From an uncultured Clostridia bacterium (GTDB lineage Bacteria > Bacillota > Clostridia > Christensenellales > Borkfalkiaceae): DNA of 35,578 nucleotides. Positions 8,680-18,240 of the stretch are shown here, one piece after another. Position 1 is the first letter of the stretch, and every line of letters starts with the position of its first letter. Under the pieces are notes generated by a model. It was not told where the DNA came from and made no database searches. It was given only the letters and a program-made list of their open reading frames with translations. The position numbers and the translations under genes were made by a program. Location: the NCBI GenBank assembly GCA_947626575.1, contig CANQSR010000019.1, forward strand, positions 1 through 35,578, read 5' to 3'.

Positions 8680-8745
8680 CCCCCCATCCGTCACTCGCAA
8701 GCTCGTGACACCCTCCCCCCCAAAGGGGTAGGGCTTAAACGACGC
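8680..8745. repeat. REP-like bipartite repeat upstream of the DUF559 gene
   Basis: A GTCACTCG/CGAGTGAC-like stem-loop (CCGTCACTCGCAAGCTCGTGAC) is followed by a C-rich run and AAAGGGGTAGGGCTT. This is the same layout of variable hairpin plus C/G-run hairpin as elsewhere in the window. Confidence 0.5.
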
Positions 8746-8768
8746 CGTATTGCGACGCAGATATGCGC

Positions 8769-9302
8769 TCAAACGGTTTCGCAGATGATGTGGTCATTGG
8801 TATATACACAGATCTCACTCGCGATTTTGAGCGACTTTCTCGCGATCTCTTCGGCGGAAAAATCCGTGTTTTGCGCAAGAGCGCGGGCGGCCGCCAAGGC
8901 ATAATTGCCGCCGCTCCCGATGGCGCAGATGCCCTCGTCGGGTTCGATGACTTCCCCCGTACCCGAAAGAATGAGCAATGTATCCTTATCGGCGGTGATC
9001 ATCATCGCATCCAGCTTGCGGCCGATTTTATCGCTCCGCCAAAGATCTGCAAGTTCCACGGCCGAGCGCATCAGGTTGCCCGCAAATTTATTCAGCATGC
9101 CCTCGAACCGCTCGGAGAGCGAAAAAGCGTCGGTGACAGACCCCGCAAAGCCCAAAATGACTTTCCCGCCGTAGATCCTGCGCACCTTGATCGCCGTATT
9201 CTTGAATACCACGCTCTCGCCCATCGTGACCTGTCCGTCCCCCGCGATCGCCGTGACGCCGCCCCGCTTGACGGCGCAAATGGTAGTTCCGCGAAATTCC
9301 AT
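8769..9302 (-). CDS. hslV: HslV, proteolytic subunit of the HslUV protease
   Basis: Proteasome-like threonine protease of 177 residues. The N-terminus reads [15 protein letters not shown]. In the family the short propeptide is removed so that Thr (T6 here) becomes the N-terminal nucleophile. [30 protein letters not shown] and the C-terminal YTNDHIICE are typical. Some Bacilli use Ser at this position, but here it is Thr. The start at 9302 has AAAGGAG 7 bases upstream. It follows trmFO by 50 bases in the dprA-topA-trmFO-hslV run and works with HslU encoded downstream. Confidence 0.96.
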   Translation of the reverse strand: MEFRGTTICAVKRGGVTAIAGDGQVTMGESVVFKNTAIKVRRIYGGKVILGFAGSVTDAFSLSERFEGMLNKFAGNLMRSAVELADLWRSDKIGRKLDAMMITADKDTLLILSGTGEVIEPDEGICAIGSGGNYALAAARALAQNTDFSAEEIARKSLKIASEICVYTNDHIICETV

Positions 9303-9352
9303 CTTATGACTCCTTTCGGCCCCCTTGCGCGGGACCGCGTATCCATCTATAT

Positions 9353-10642
9353 TTACCCAAAAATTTCCGCTTTGAAACGCCCAATCTCGGAAAGCGCGCG
9401 ATCTGCGAGAAGTTTTCTTCTCTCCTTTTTATCCCGCACGCTCTCAAAGCCGCCCGCGAGGATGCCATAGTTGGCGTTCATGGGCTGGAAGTCCTTGTTT
9501 GGCGCAGCGATATAGCGCGAGAGCGCGCCGATGACGGTGGCGTCCGAAGGCACGACCGTCGGCTTTCCGAGCGCCCTCCTCAGGACATGGTACCCGCATA
9601 AGAGGCCTGACGCGGCGCTTTCGACGTATCCCTCCACGCCCGTCATCTGCCCCGCGAAGAAGAGAGCGGGGGTATCTTTTACGGAGAAATCCGCGTTCAG
9701 ACAGCGCGGCGATTCGAGATAGGTATTGCGGTGCATCACGCCGTAACGCTCGAATTCGGCGTGCGCGAGGGCGGGGATCATGGAAAATACCCGCTTCTGT
9801 TCGCCGAATTTAAGGTTGGTCTGGCACCCCACGAGGTTATAGCTCGTGCCGCAGGCGTTCTCCTTGCGGAGCTGCAACACGGCGTATGGCTGCCGCCCCT
9901 CCCATTCGAGGCCGACGGGCTTGAACGGGCCGAAGCGGACGGTATCCCTGCCGCGCGCGGCCATGACCTCTAAGGGCATACACCCCTCGAACACGTCCCC
10001 CCGCTCGAATTCGTGCAGGGTCGCCCGCTCCGCACGGGCGAGGGCGTCCGCAAAGGCCTCGTATTCCTCCCTGTCCATGGGGCAATTGATGTAGTCCCCC
10101 GTTCCCCGCCCGTAGCGGTCCCCCGTGAAGGTCTTGGAAAGATCGATGCTCTCCGCCGAAACGATGGGCGCGGAGGCGTCATAAAAGTGGAGCGTCCCGA
10201 ACCGTTCGCGGATACTTTGTGCGAGCGCATCCGAGGTGAGCGGCCCCGTCGCCACGATGCCGCTTGGGGGGAGCGCACAGACCTCTTCCTCCAAAATGGT
10301 GATATGGGGGTGGGTTTTTAAGCGTTCGGTGACGAAATCCGCGAATTTTTCGCGGTCCACGGCGAGGGCGCCGCCCGCGGGGACGCGGGCATATTCCGCC
10401 GCCTGCATGGTGAGCGAGCCGAGCCTGCGCATCTCCTCTTTGAGGAGGCCGCAGGCGTTGCCGGAAACGTCGTCGCTCTTCAAGGAATTGGAGCAGACGA
10501 GTTCGCACAGTTTGGGACTTTGGTGGGCGGGCGTGAACTTCTTCGGCTTCATGTCATAAAGCACGACCTCTTGGCCGTGCTCTGCGAGAAAATATGCCGC
10601 CTCGCTGCCCGCAAGGCCCGCGCCGATCACGGCGGCGCTCAT
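9353..10642 (-). CDS. trmFO: Methylene-THF/FADH2-dependent tRNA (m5U54) methyltransferase
   Basis: Makes 5-methyluridine at position 54 in the T loop of tRNAs, using methylene-THF as carbon donor and FADH2 as reductant. The 429-residue product has the FAD-binding [19 protein letters not shown] at its N-terminus. [14 protein letters not shown] (C50 matches the catalytic cysteine region) and [19 protein letters not shown] follow. Its ATG overlaps the topA stop as ATGA at 10639-10642, so translation is coupled to topA. In Bacilli xerC lies between this gene and hslV, but it is missing here. Confidence 0.97.
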   Translation of the reverse strand: MSAAVIGAGLAGSEAAYFLAEHGQEVVLYDMKPKKFTPAHQSPKLCELVCSNSLKSDDVSGNACGLLKEEMRRLGSLTMQAAEYARVPAGGALAVDREKFADFVTERLKTHPHITILEEEVCALPPSGIVATGPLTSDALAQSIRERFGTLHFYDASAPIVSAESIDLSKTFTGDRYGRGTGDYINCPMDREEYEAFADALARAERATLHEFERGDVFEGCMPLEVMAARGRDTVRFGPFKPVGLEWEGRQPYAVLQLRKENACGTSYNLVGCQTNLKFGEQKRVFSMIPALAHAEFERYGVMHRNTYLESPRCLNADFSVKDTPALFFAGQMTGVEGYVESAASGLLCGYHVLRRALGKPTVVPSDATVIGALSRYIAAPNKDFQPMNANYGILAGGFESVRDKKERRKLLADRALSEIGRFKAEIFG

Positions 10643-12846
10643 TTGGCCGCCTTGGGCTGTTTGGGGACCCGGTAGGCGCAGTCCTTATCGGCGCACTTGA
10701 TGACGCCGCGCGGCGATCTTACGAGGGCGCCGCCGCACTTGGGGCATTTCTCCCCCGTGGGGACATCCCAGCTCATGAACTTGCAGGCGGGGTAGCCGCT
10801 GCAACCGTAATACGTCTTGCCCGTGCGCGTTTTGAGCTTCTTGGTGGGCTTGCCGCATACGGGGCAGGTCCCTTCGAAGATCTCCTCCTCGGCCGTCTCG
10901 CCGAAGGGAAGGGTGGACTTGCAGGAGGGATAGTTGGGGCAGGCGAGGAACTTGCCGTACCTTCCCGATTTGATGACCATCATCTTGCCGCACTTGGGGC
11001 AGGGGGTCTCGGAGATCTCGGCCTCTCCCTCGCTCACGATGTTGGAGCAGGCGGGATAGTTGGAACAGGCGAGGTACTTGCCGTATTTGCCCGTCTTGCG
11101 GACCATGGGATGGCCGCACTTGGGGCAGAGGATATCCGTCACCTCGTCGCCGTCGGTGGAAGCGAAATGCAGTTTCTCCTCGAAGGGCGGGTAGAAATCC
11201 GCGATGATGGCGCGCCAATCCTTGCCGCCGTCCTCGATCTCATCGAGTTTTTCCTCCATGCCGGCGGTGAAGCCCACGTCCATGATGTCCGTAAAGTACT
11301 TTACGAGCATATCGGTGATGCGGTACGCGATCTCCGTCGGCTTCATGTACTTGCCTTCCTTCTCGACGTACTTGCGCTTGGTGAGAACAGAGATGATGGA
11401 GGCATAGGTGGAAGGCCTGCCGATGCCCTTATCTTCCATCGCCTTGACGAGGGAAGCATCGGTATAGCGGACGGGCGGCTTGGTGAATTTCTGCTCCGCG
11501 GTCACCTTTTCCGCCTTGACGGGCGCGCCCTCGCTGAGCGGCGGAAGCAATCCCTTGGTCTCCTCCTCATCGGGATTGCGGAAATCGGCATAGATGACGG
11601 TAAATCCCGCAAAGCGGAGGGCCTTGCCGCTCGCTTTGAGGCCGTAATCGCCGTTCTCGATCTCGATCTGCATGGAATCGTATTGCGCCTCCGCCATCTG
11701 CGAGGCGATGAACCGCTCATAGATGAGCTTATAGACGTTGTAATGCTTGCGGTCGAGAAGTTTTTTGACGGATTCGGGCGTGCGGGCGAGATCGATGGGA
11801 CGGATGGCCTCGTGCGCATCCTGCGCGCCCTTTTTGGAGGCATAGAAGTTGGGCCGCGGGGGCAGGTACTCCTCGCCGTATTTCTCCTTGATATACGCGC
11901 GCGCCGCCGCCTGCGCATCGGTGGAGATGCGCGTCGAATCGGTACGGATATAGGTCACGAACGCGACATGCCCCTCGCCTTCGAGGTCCATGCCTTCATA
12001 GAGATGCTGGGCCATGAGCATGGTTTCGGGCGCGGTCATGCCGAGCTTGTTGGAGGCGTCCTGTTGGAGCGTGGACGTCGTGAACGGGGCGGGCGCGTGG
12101 GACTTGGTCACCGTCTTTTTGACGCTCGCGACCACGTATTTGCCGCTATGGAGGGCGGCGAGAACGGCGTCGGCCTCGGCCTTACAGGTCACCTTGTACT
12201 TCTTGCCCTTGCGCTTTTCGAGCAGGGCGCGGAACACGGCATGTTTTGCTTCGAGATCCCTCAGCTCTGCCGCGATCGTCCAATATTCTTCGGGCTTGAA
12301 GGCCTCGATCTCCCGCTCGCGCTCGACGACGAGCCTGAGCGCCACCGATTGCACCCGCCCCGCCGAGAGACCGTTCTGAATCTTGTTGTTGAGCAGGGGC
12401 GAGAGCTTGTAGCCCACGAGGCGGTCGAGGACGCGGCGCGCCTGCTGGGCGTCCACGAGGTTATAGTTGATGGAACGGGGATGCGCCAGCGCGTTTTGCA
12501 CGGCTTTGGGCGAGATCTCGTTGAACTCGATGCGGTTTTTTCCGTCCTCAGGCAGACCCAAAACGCTCTGCAAGTGCCATGAAATGGCCTCGCCCTCGCG
12601 GTCGGGGTCGGTTGCGAGATACACTTTGCCCGCCCGCTTCGCCTCCTCGGTGAGGCGGCGGATGGTCTCCTCCTTGCCGGGGGAAGTCACATAGCGCGGC
12701 TCGTAATTTTTATCCACGGCGACGCCCAACTTTTTCTGCGGGAGATCGCGGATGTGTCCGCCCGAAGCGTCCACGCGGTACTGTCCTTTGAGATACCTCG
12801 AAATCGTCTTTGCCTTGCTCGGCGATTCCACGATGATAAGATCCAT
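10639..12846 (-). CDS. topA: DNA topoisomerase I
   Basis: Type IA topoisomerase that relaxes negative supercoils. The product of about 735 residues starts with the Toprim domain (IIVESPSKAKTI, acidic triad in DPDREGEA near 80). The catalytic tyrosine is Y299 in TYIRTDSTR. SAGRVQSVALRLVVERE is typical. The C-terminus carries four Cys4 zinc-ribbon units (CPKCGHPM, CPKCGKMM, CPVCGKPT, CPKCGGAL). The ATG at 12846 is placed 5 bases after AGAGG, and a GTG two codons upstream (12852) is the alternative. It lies 48 bases after dprA and overlaps trmFO, as in the conserved Bacillota gene order. Confidence 0.97.
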   Translation of the reverse strand: MDLIIVESPSKAKTISRYLKGQYRVDASGGHIRDLPQKKLGVAVDKNYEPRYVTSPGKEETIRRLTEEAKRAGKVYLATDPDREGEAISWHLQSVLGLPEDGKNRIEFNEISPKAVQNALAHPRSINYNLVDAQQARRVLDRLVGYKLSPLLNNKIQNGLSAGRVQSVALRLVVEREREIEAFKPEEYWTIAAELRDLEAKHAVFRALLEKRKGKKYKVTCKAEADAVLAALHSGKYVVASVKKTVTKSHAPAPFTTSTLQQDASNKLGMTAPETMLMAQHLYEGMDLEGEGHVAFVTYIRTDSTRISTDAQAAARAYIKEKYGEEYLPPRPNFYASKKGAQDAHEAIRPIDLARTPESVKKLLDRKHYNVYKLIYERFIASQMAEAQYDSMQIEIENGDYGLKASGKALRFAGFTVIYADFRNPDEEETKGLLPPLSEGAPVKAEKVTAEQKFTKPPVRYTDASLVKAMEDKGIGRPSTYASIISVLTKRKYVEKEGKYMKPTEIAYRITDMLVKYFTDIMDVGFTAGMEEKLDEIEDGGKDWRAIIADFYPPFEEKLHFASTDGDEVTDILCPKCGHPMVRKTGKYGKYLACSNYPACSNIVSEGEAEISETPCPKCGKMMVIKSGRYGKFLACPNYPSCKSTLPFGETAEEEIFEGTCPVCGKPTKKLKTRTGKTYYGCSGYPACKFMSWDVPTGEKCPKCGGALVRSPRGVIKCADKDCAYRVPKQPKAAK

Positions 12847-12894
12847 ATCCACCTCTTACGCGCCCTGCGGCGCGGATGATTTTGATTTTATGCG

Positions 12895-13956
12895 CTAAAC
12901 CGCGCTGTATTTGTTGCCGCCCGCCTTGACTGCGGCACCCTTGATCTCCAAAGCGGCGAGGACTGCCGCCGTCTCATATGCGGACATGCCCACCTTCTCG
13001 GCGAGAACGGCGGCGTGCAGCTCGCCGTACTCGCGCAGAACTTGCAGAACGCGCGTCTCCTCTCCGGTAAACTGCCGGGCCTTCTTTTCCCGCTTTTCGA
13101 TGCCGTAGAGCGAAAAGATATCCTCGGAACGGGTGGCGACGTACGCGCCCTTTTTGATGAGTTCGTTGCACCCCTCGCCGTGGACGGAACCCACGTTGTG
13201 GGGAAAGGCAAACACGTCCCGCCCGAATTCGAGCGCGCAGTTTGCCGTGATGAGCGCCCCGCTCCTGACGGCCGCCGAGACGACGAGTACGCCCTCCGCA
13301 AGCCCCGCGAGCAGGCGGTTGCGCGCATGGAAGGAGTATTTCTTGGCCGTCTCGCCGGGCATCAGCTCGGAGAGCAGAAGTCCCTTGGCGGCGATCTGCT
13401 CTTTCAGGGAGGCGTGCGCGGCGGGATAACACTCATCCAGCCCGCAGGGAAGCACGGAGATGAGGTTGCCGCCCGGAAGCGCGCCCGCGATGGCGGCGCA
13501 GTCTCCCCCTTCCGCGAGGCCCGTCACGATCGCAAAGCGTTCCGAGAGGTCCTCCGAAAAATTTTTGGCGAGTTTTTCCGCCCACGGCGGCGTGATCCGC
13601 GAGCCGACGATGCAGAATTTGCGCCGTTTGAGCAGTTCCCTTCTCCCCTTTCCGAAGAGCAGGAGCGGCGGCAGGGAAATGTGTTTGAGCGATTCGGGAT
13701 AGTCGTCCGAGACGAGCGTCACGGCGAAGTATCCCTTCTTTTCGAGCGAAGAGAGGAACGCTTCGAGTTCCTCCGCCCGCTTGCGCGCATCGGGCGTATA
13801 TCTTGCGCCCGCCGCATGGGGAAAGTATTTTTCGGGTTCCTTCATCAGCGCTTCGGGCGAAGGGGCGGCATGCAACAGCGCGACGCGGCTGTGGTAATCC
13901 GCCTCCGCCACGCAACATAGCCAGATAAACGCCCTCTCTTCCTCGGTGTACTGCAT
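12895..13956 (-). CDS. dprA: DNA processing protein DprA (Smf)
   Basis: Binds incoming single-stranded DNA during natural transformation and loads RecA. The 353-residue product has a helical N-terminal domain and a Rossmann-like core. The core marks are FCIVGSR, VTGLAEGGDCAAIAGAL, ISVLPCGLDECYPAAH, LLSELMPGE, FHARNRLLAGLAEGVLVVSAAVRSGALITA and VFAFPHNVGSVHGEGCN. A winged-helix C-terminal domain (about 290-353) follows. The core deviates slightly from the usual SGLARGID and FPRRNR versions. The ATG at 13956 lies 3 bases after the comM stop, so the two are coupled. DprA next to ComM suggests, but does not prove, competence. Confidence 0.95.
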   Translation of the reverse strand: MQYTEEERAFIWLCCVAEADYHSRVALLHAAPSPEALMKEPEKYFPHAAGARYTPDARKRAEELEAFLSSLEKKGYFAVTLVSDDYPESLKHISLPPLLLFGKGRRELLKRRKFCIVGSRITPPWAEKLAKNFSEDLSERFAIVTGLAEGGDCAAIAGALPGGNLISVLPCGLDECYPAAHASLKEQIAAKGLLLSELMPGETAKKYSFHARNRLLAGLAEGVLVVSAAVRSGALITANCALEFGRDVFAFPHNVGSVHGEGCNELIKKGAYVATRSEDIFSLYGIEKREKKARQFTGEETRVLQVLREYGELHAAVLAEKVGMSAYETAAVLAALEIKGAAVKAGGNKYSAV

Positions 13957-13959
13957 GGT

Positions 13960-15483
13960 TTACCCGATCTTATCGTAAATACGGTAGGAGACCGCCTCAA
14001 AGACGTGCTTGGGAAGGATGTATTCGGATTTATCGAGGTCGGCGATGGTGCGCGCTACTTTGATGATGCGCGCCCTCGCGCGCGCCGAGAGGTGCATCCG
14101 CTCGAAGGCGGCGCGCAGAATATCGTCCCCCTCGCGGGTGAGCGCGCAGAACTCCGCGAGTTCTCGCTCCCCCATCTCGGCATTGGTGTTGATGCCGTAA
14201 TCCCCGAAGCGGGCCGTCTGGATGCGCCGCGCCCCGTCCACGCGCTCCTTCACCGCCGCCGAAGTCTCCTGTTCGGTATCCGAAGTGAGGTCGTCGTAAT
14301 CGATATCGTCCACTTCCACTTGCAGGTCGATGCGGTCGAGGAGCGGACCCGAAACCTTTCTGCGGTATCTGCGGATCTCGGCGGGCGTACACGTACATGC
14401 GCGCTCGGAAGAGCCGTAATTGCCGCAGGGGCAGGGGTTCATGCTCGCGCACAACATGAAACGCGCGGGGAAGGTGACCGTGCCGCCGGCGCGGGAGACG
14501 GTGATGACGCCGTCCTCCAAGGGCTGGCGGAGCGCTTCGAGCGTCGAACGCTTGTATTCGGGCAGTTCGTCCAAAAAGAGGACGCCGCCGTGCGCGAGGG
14601 AGATCTCCCCCGGATGCACCACTTTGTTGCCGCCGCCGCACATGGCCACGGTGGTCGCCGTGTGGTGCGGGGTACGGAAGGGCCGCTCGCAGACGATGCC
14701 CTCCGCGCCGAGGACGCCCGCCACCGAATGGATCTTGGTGATTTCCAGCGCTTCCTCGAACGTGAGGTCGGGCATGATGGTGGGCAGACAGCGCGCGAGC
14801 ATGGTCTTGCCCGTGCCGGGCGGGCCGATCATGAGCAGATTGTGTCCGCCCGCGACGGCGATTTCAAGCGCGCGCCGCGCCATGGGCTGCCCCTTGACGA
14901 ATTTCAGGTCTGCGGAAGTATAGGCATTGCTGCTCGGAATGTAGGAGATGGTATCGAGCGGCTCGATGGGCGAAGTCCCCACGAGGTGGCCCACCACCTC
15001 GCCGAGCGAACGGGCGGGATAGATCTCCGCCCCGCCCAAAAAGCGCGCTTCCTTGGCGTTCTCCGCGGGGATGATGAAGCGCGTGAAGCCGTGTCCCTTG
15101 GCGGAAATGAGGATGGGAAGAAGCCCCGCGATGGGCCTCAGATCGCCGTTCAGGGCAAGCTCGCCCAAAAATACGGTCTTGCCCACGTTCACCCCGACGA
15201 GCTGTTCGCTCGCCTTCAAGAGGCTCACCGCCACGGCGAGATCGAACGACGCGCCCTCCTTCTTGATATCGGCCGGCGCGAAGTTGATGGTGATGCGGTT
15301 CATCGGAAAGAGCAGGCCGCTGTTTTTGAGCGCAGAGCGCACGCGCTCCTTGCTCTCCTTGACGGCGGCATCGGGAAGGCCTACCATGTCGTAGGCAGGT
15401 ACCCCTCTGTTGACGTCTGTCTCCACTTCGACGGGAACGCCTTCGAGGCCGTTCAGCGCATAACATACGATCTTGGCGATCAT
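13960..15483 (-). CDS. comM: YifB/ComM family Mg-chelatase-like AAA+ ATPase
   Basis: A 507-residue protein with an N-terminal Lon-like domain (VPAYDMVGLPDAAVKESKERVRSAL). The AAA+ core has Walker A GPPGTGKT, GGVLFLDELPEY as Walker B, and the region MNPCPCGNYGSSERACTCTP. In naturally transformable bacteria ComM is a helicase that drives branch migration of incoming DNA. In others its role is unknown. The start ATG at 15483 follows AAGGGGGAG. The longer open frame to 15702 lies inside the upstream gene in another frame. It starts 19 bases after the membrane glycosyltransferase stop and leads into dprA. Confidence 0.94.
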   Translation of the reverse strand: MIAKIVCYALNGLEGVPVEVETDVNRGVPAYDMVGLPDAAVKESKERVRSALKNSGLLFPMNRITINFAPADIKKEGASFDLAVAVSLLKASEQLVGVNVGKTVFLGELALNGDLRPIAGLLPILISAKGHGFTRFIIPAENAKEARFLGGAEIYPARSLGEVVGHLVGTSPIEPLDTISYIPSSNAYTSADLKFVKGQPMARRALEIAVAGGHNLLMIGPPGTGKTMLARCLPTIMPDLTFEEALEITKIHSVAGVLGAEGIVCERPFRTPHHTATTVAMCGGGNKVVHPGEISLAHGGVLFLDELPEYKRSTLEALRQPLEDGVITVSRAGGTVTFPARFMLCASMNPCPCGNYGSSERACTCTPAEIRRYRRKVSGPLLDRIDLQVEVDDIDYDDLTSDTEQETSAAVKERVDGARRIQTARFGDYGINTNAEMGERELAEFCALTREGDDILRAAFERMHLSARARARIIKVARTIADLDKSEYILPKHVFEAVSYRIYDKIG

Positions 15484-15502
15484 ACTTTCTCCCCCTTGTA
15501 AA

Positions 15503-17572
15503 TTATCCGAAAATTGCCGCCATGAAGTTTGCGGGAAGCGGGATCGAGAAAGTAAAGAAGGCGAGGGCCGCAAACAGGACGGCGAGCAGGACGAGCGCAA
15601 CGATGTTGACGATACGGACGGCCTTTGCGGCTTTGCCCGTATACTCTCCTCCGAAGAGGCATGCGCCCGCAAGCATGGCATCGAGATACAGGAGCGCCAC
15701 AAAGACGGCCGCTTCCTTCACGGCAAGCGCCATGATGAGCGCAAGCACGAAGAGAACGGCGATGACGGCGTTGCGGCGGAGCGCGGCGCGCCACGCCTTA
15801 TCGCGTTCGGGCGCAAAGAACGCGAGAACCAGACGGACCAGCGTATAGAGAAGGCCGAGCCCGCCCGCGATCAGCGCGGCCGGGTTGATGGTGATCGCCG
15901 TCAAGGCATACCAATTGCCCGTGCCGCGGAAGAGCTGTGCAAACACACTCCACGCGGGAACGGCATAGGCGTTCGCGCCCGTAAACCCGCCCGCGAAGGC
16001 CTGCCACGCGACCGTGAACACGTTCGAGGGCGACGAAGGGTCGCCGAAGCCTTTGAGATAGGCGTAATACGCGGGGAGCATCCCAAGGAGCGCGAGCAGG
16101 AATGCGCCGATGACGAGGGCCACCCCAAATACGATGGGCGCAACGCGGTTCTTGAAGCGGAACTCCGCGGCGACCTTGGCGGCGCGGCGTGCGGGCGTCT
16201 CCGCCCCCTCTTCCTGCGTCTCCGCTTCCGAAGGTGCGGCCGCATCCTCCGCCAACGCCTTTTCGAGGCGGTAGCGTTTGGCCTTCTGCTGGCGTACCAT
16301 GCCCAAAACGAAGAGCGCAACAACGCCCGCCATGGGGATGACGAAGGCGCCGTTCACGCAGATGGCCGCCGCCCCGCAAAGCCCTGCTAAGAGGAGCGGG
16401 AGCGCATGGAGGAAGTTCCCCTTCTTCATGCCGTCTGCATAGAACGCATGCACGAGATTTAGCGAAACCGCGAAGAAGAACACGGCGGGCATGAGCGGCG
16501 TGCCGAGGTGGCCATAGCCGAGCGTGAGGCAGGAGAGCGCATACAAAACCGTAAACACAAGCCCCGCCTTTTCACTGCGGGTCAGCCGCCTGACGAGCCG
16601 CGCAAGCGCGATGAGCGTGCCGAAGGAGGCAAGCATCGGGAAAAATCTGAGGCCGAAGGGACTCATGCCGAACATGAGCGTGCCGAGCGCAAGGATATCC
16701 GTGCCGAGCGCGCCGTAAACTTTTTCGATGTGGTAGGTATCGAGCGCCTTGCCCTCCGCATCTGCCGCATAGGTGTTGCCGAGACGCATCTCCGCAATGG
16801 TTTTGAGCGCGGAGACCTCGGCATCGGAAAAGCGGCCGAACGTGGACTGCATCTCCGTGGGCATCGCCTGCGCGTCGAGGAGCGCGTTTGCGCGCGCCTT
16901 TGCGCTCTCCGCCGATTCGCCGATGGGCGTGGCTTCATGGATCTTCGCGGGGATGAGGCAGGTCTCGCCCGTCCCCTCATAGGAAGAATCCAGCTTTTCG
17001 CCCACGAATACCACTTCGTTGATGAGAACGTTGGGGTTGGTCCCCGTCAGGGAGAGGCGGATGTAGGGATAGAGGCTCACGCGCCAGCCCGTATCGGGGA
17101 AGGAGAAGGGTGCGACGAAGCGGAAAAATTCATCCGTGGCATCGGGCGCGGGGATATCTTTGACGGGCTTGCCGTCCTCCCCGATTTCCGCGACGGGCGT
17201 GAAGTAATTTTCGAATACGGCGTTGAGACCCGTGGAGAAGGTGGTGCCGCTCGTACTGCGCTCGACGCGCAGGGTGGCATACGTCCCCGCATCGGCATAG
17301 ATGGTGGCGAGGTTGACATAGACCTGCATCAGGCGTACGCGGGTGGTGACGCTCTTGCCCGACGCGTCCGTCTCCGTGAGGTCCGAAAGCTGGAAGGTGA
17401 CGCTGGGCGTCTCGATATCCTGTTCCGTCTTGGAGCGGAGTTCGAAGGCGTCCCCCGTGCCGTACGCGGAGCCGAGCGTGCCGAGACCCACCGCGAGGAA
17501 GGCAAGCGCCACGATGAGAAACGCAAGGAAAAAGCCTTTGAGGCCCTTCCGTTTACCGAGTGAGTTTTTCAT
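15503..17572 (-). CDS. PMT/ArnT-like membrane glycosyltransferase family protein
   Basis: A 689-residue membrane protein. One transmembrane helix lies near residues 13-35, followed by an outside domain (about 40-290) with jelly-roll-like character. About ten more hydrophobic helices run to the C-terminus. The segment DTYHIEKVYGALGTDILALGTLMFGMSPFGLRFFPML resembles the loop and helix of protein-mannosyltransferase/GT39 enzymes, which move a sugar from a lipid-linked donor. The acceptor cannot be told. A charged Ala/Glu-rich cytosolic loop (EDAAAPSEAETQEEGAE) splits the helix bundle. The start has only a weak ribosome site. A TATAAT lies just upstream at 17588-17593 (minus) without a good -35. 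It probably leads the comM-dprA-topA run. Confidence 0.65.
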   Translation of the reverse strand: MKNSLGKRKGLKGFFLAFLIVALAFLAVGLGTLGSAYGTGDAFELRSKTEQDIETPSVTFQLSDLTETDASGKSVTTRVRLMQVYVNLATIYADAGTYATLRVERSTSGTTFSTGLNAVFENYFTPVAEIGEDGKPVKDIPAPDATDEFFRFVAPFSFPDTGWRVSLYPYIRLSLTGTNPNVLINEVVFVGEKLDSSYEGTGETCLIPAKIHEATPIGESAESAKARANALLDAQAMPTEMQSTFGRFSDAEVSALKTIAEMRLGNTYAADAEGKALDTYHIEKVYGALGTDILALGTLMFGMSPFGLRFFPMLASFGTLIALARLVRRLTRSEKAGLVFTVLYALSCLTLGYGHLGTPLMPAVFFFAVSLNLVHAFYADGMKKGNFLHALPLLLAGLCGAAAICVNGAFVIPMAGVVALFVLGMVRQQKAKRYRLEKALAEDAAAPSEAETQEEGAETPARRAAKVAAEFRFKNRVAPIVFGVALVIGAFLLALLGMLPAYYAYLKGFGDPSSPSNVFTVAWQAFAGGFTGANAYAVPAWSVFAQLFRGTGNWYALTAITINPAALIAGGLGLLYTLVRLVLAFFAPERDKAWRAALRRNAVIAVLFVLALIMALAVKEAAVFVALLYLDAMLAGACLFGGEYTGKAAKAVRIVNIVALVLLAVLFAALAFFTFSIPLPANFMAAIFG

Positions 17573-17711
17573 AAGGTACTATTCCCTATTATATTGATAG
17601 CTCTATTCTAACCGATTGCCTTAAAATTGTAAACAAATTTTTTGCCGAAAATAAGAAAAAAACAGGACTTGTGAAAAAATTTCGGGGAATGTTGTTTCCG
17701 ATAGGCAAAAT

Positions 17712-17737
17712 AAAGAAAAACCTGCCTTGAAGGCAGG
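17712..17737 (-). terminator. Terminator of rplS
   Basis: On the minus strand a CCTGCCT/AGGCAGG stem (17721-17737) is followed by TTTTTCTTTATTTT, 15 bases after the rplS stop. Confidence 0.85.
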
Positions 17738-17751
17738 ATCTCTTTGAAAAG

Positions 17752-18093
17752 TTACTTCTTTTCCTTGATTTTTGCGGCTTTCCCCGTGAGTCCGCGAAGA
17801 TAATAGAGCTTCGCTCTTCTCACTTTTCCCTGCCGTACGACGGTGACGTACGCGATCTTGGGAGAATGGATGGGGAAGCAGCGCTCCACGCCGACGCCGA
17901 ACGAAAGGCGGCGCACGGTGAAGCTCTCGCGGATCCCGCCGTGCTTTTTCGCGATGACCACGCCCTCGAAGTTCTGGATCCTTTCCTTTCCGCCTTCGAT
18001 GATGCGGTAGCCCACTTTCACGGTGTCGCCGACGTTGAAGGAAGGAATGTTTTCCTTCATGTTTTCGGCCTCGATCGCCTCAATGAGTCCCAT
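17752..18093 (-). CDS. rplS: 50S ribosomal protein L19
   Basis: Large-subunit protein at the 30S-50S interface. The 113-residue product contains [35 protein letters not shown] and [17 protein letters not shown], the L19 hallmarks, and ends in a lysine-rich tail. The start ATG at 18093 has GGAGG 7 bases upstream. It is transcribed alone between its own promoter and terminator. The trmD/rimM genes that often precede it are not adjacent. The leader of about 65 bases could hold an L19 autoregulatory structure, but I cannot confirm one. Confidence 0.97.
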   Translation of the reverse strand: MGLIEAIEAENMKENIPSFNVGDTVKVGYRIIEGGKERIQNFEGVVIAKKHGGIRESFTVRRLSFGVGVERCFPIHSPKIAYVTVVRQGKVRRAKLYYLRGLTGKAAKIKEKK

Positions 18094-18165
18094 GACTTTA
18101 CCTCCATGTGTATTACGCGGCGTTCATGCCAAGATTTGCAGAGGACCGCCCGAAGTCAATTCACG

Positions 18166-18194
18166 ATTATATCGGAAAAAATAAAAAAAAGCAA
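18166..18194 (-). promoter_or_regulatory. Sigma-A type promoter of rplS
   Basis: On the minus strand TTGCTT (18189-18194) and TATAAT (18166-18171) are separated by a 17-base T-rich spacer. Transcription would begin about 65 bases before the rplS start. Confidence 0.75.
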
Positions 18195-18240
18195 GCGCTT
18201 TTCGCCTCTTTTCCGAATTTCTTTTGAAATTTCTCCGAAA

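Noticed and set aside
10594-12582. 662-codon plus-strand frame opposite topA
   Set aside because: It lies wholly antisense to a certain topA. GC-rich DNA opens such frames, and it has no family match or ribosome site. The same holds for long frames opposite glyA (553-1737), hisS (4196-5758), dprA (13015-13920), comM (14005-15501) and dnaA (21857-22987).
18094-18165. L19 leader RNA upstream of rplS
   Set aside because: The leader length would allow it, but I could not see a structure that I could match to the known leader.
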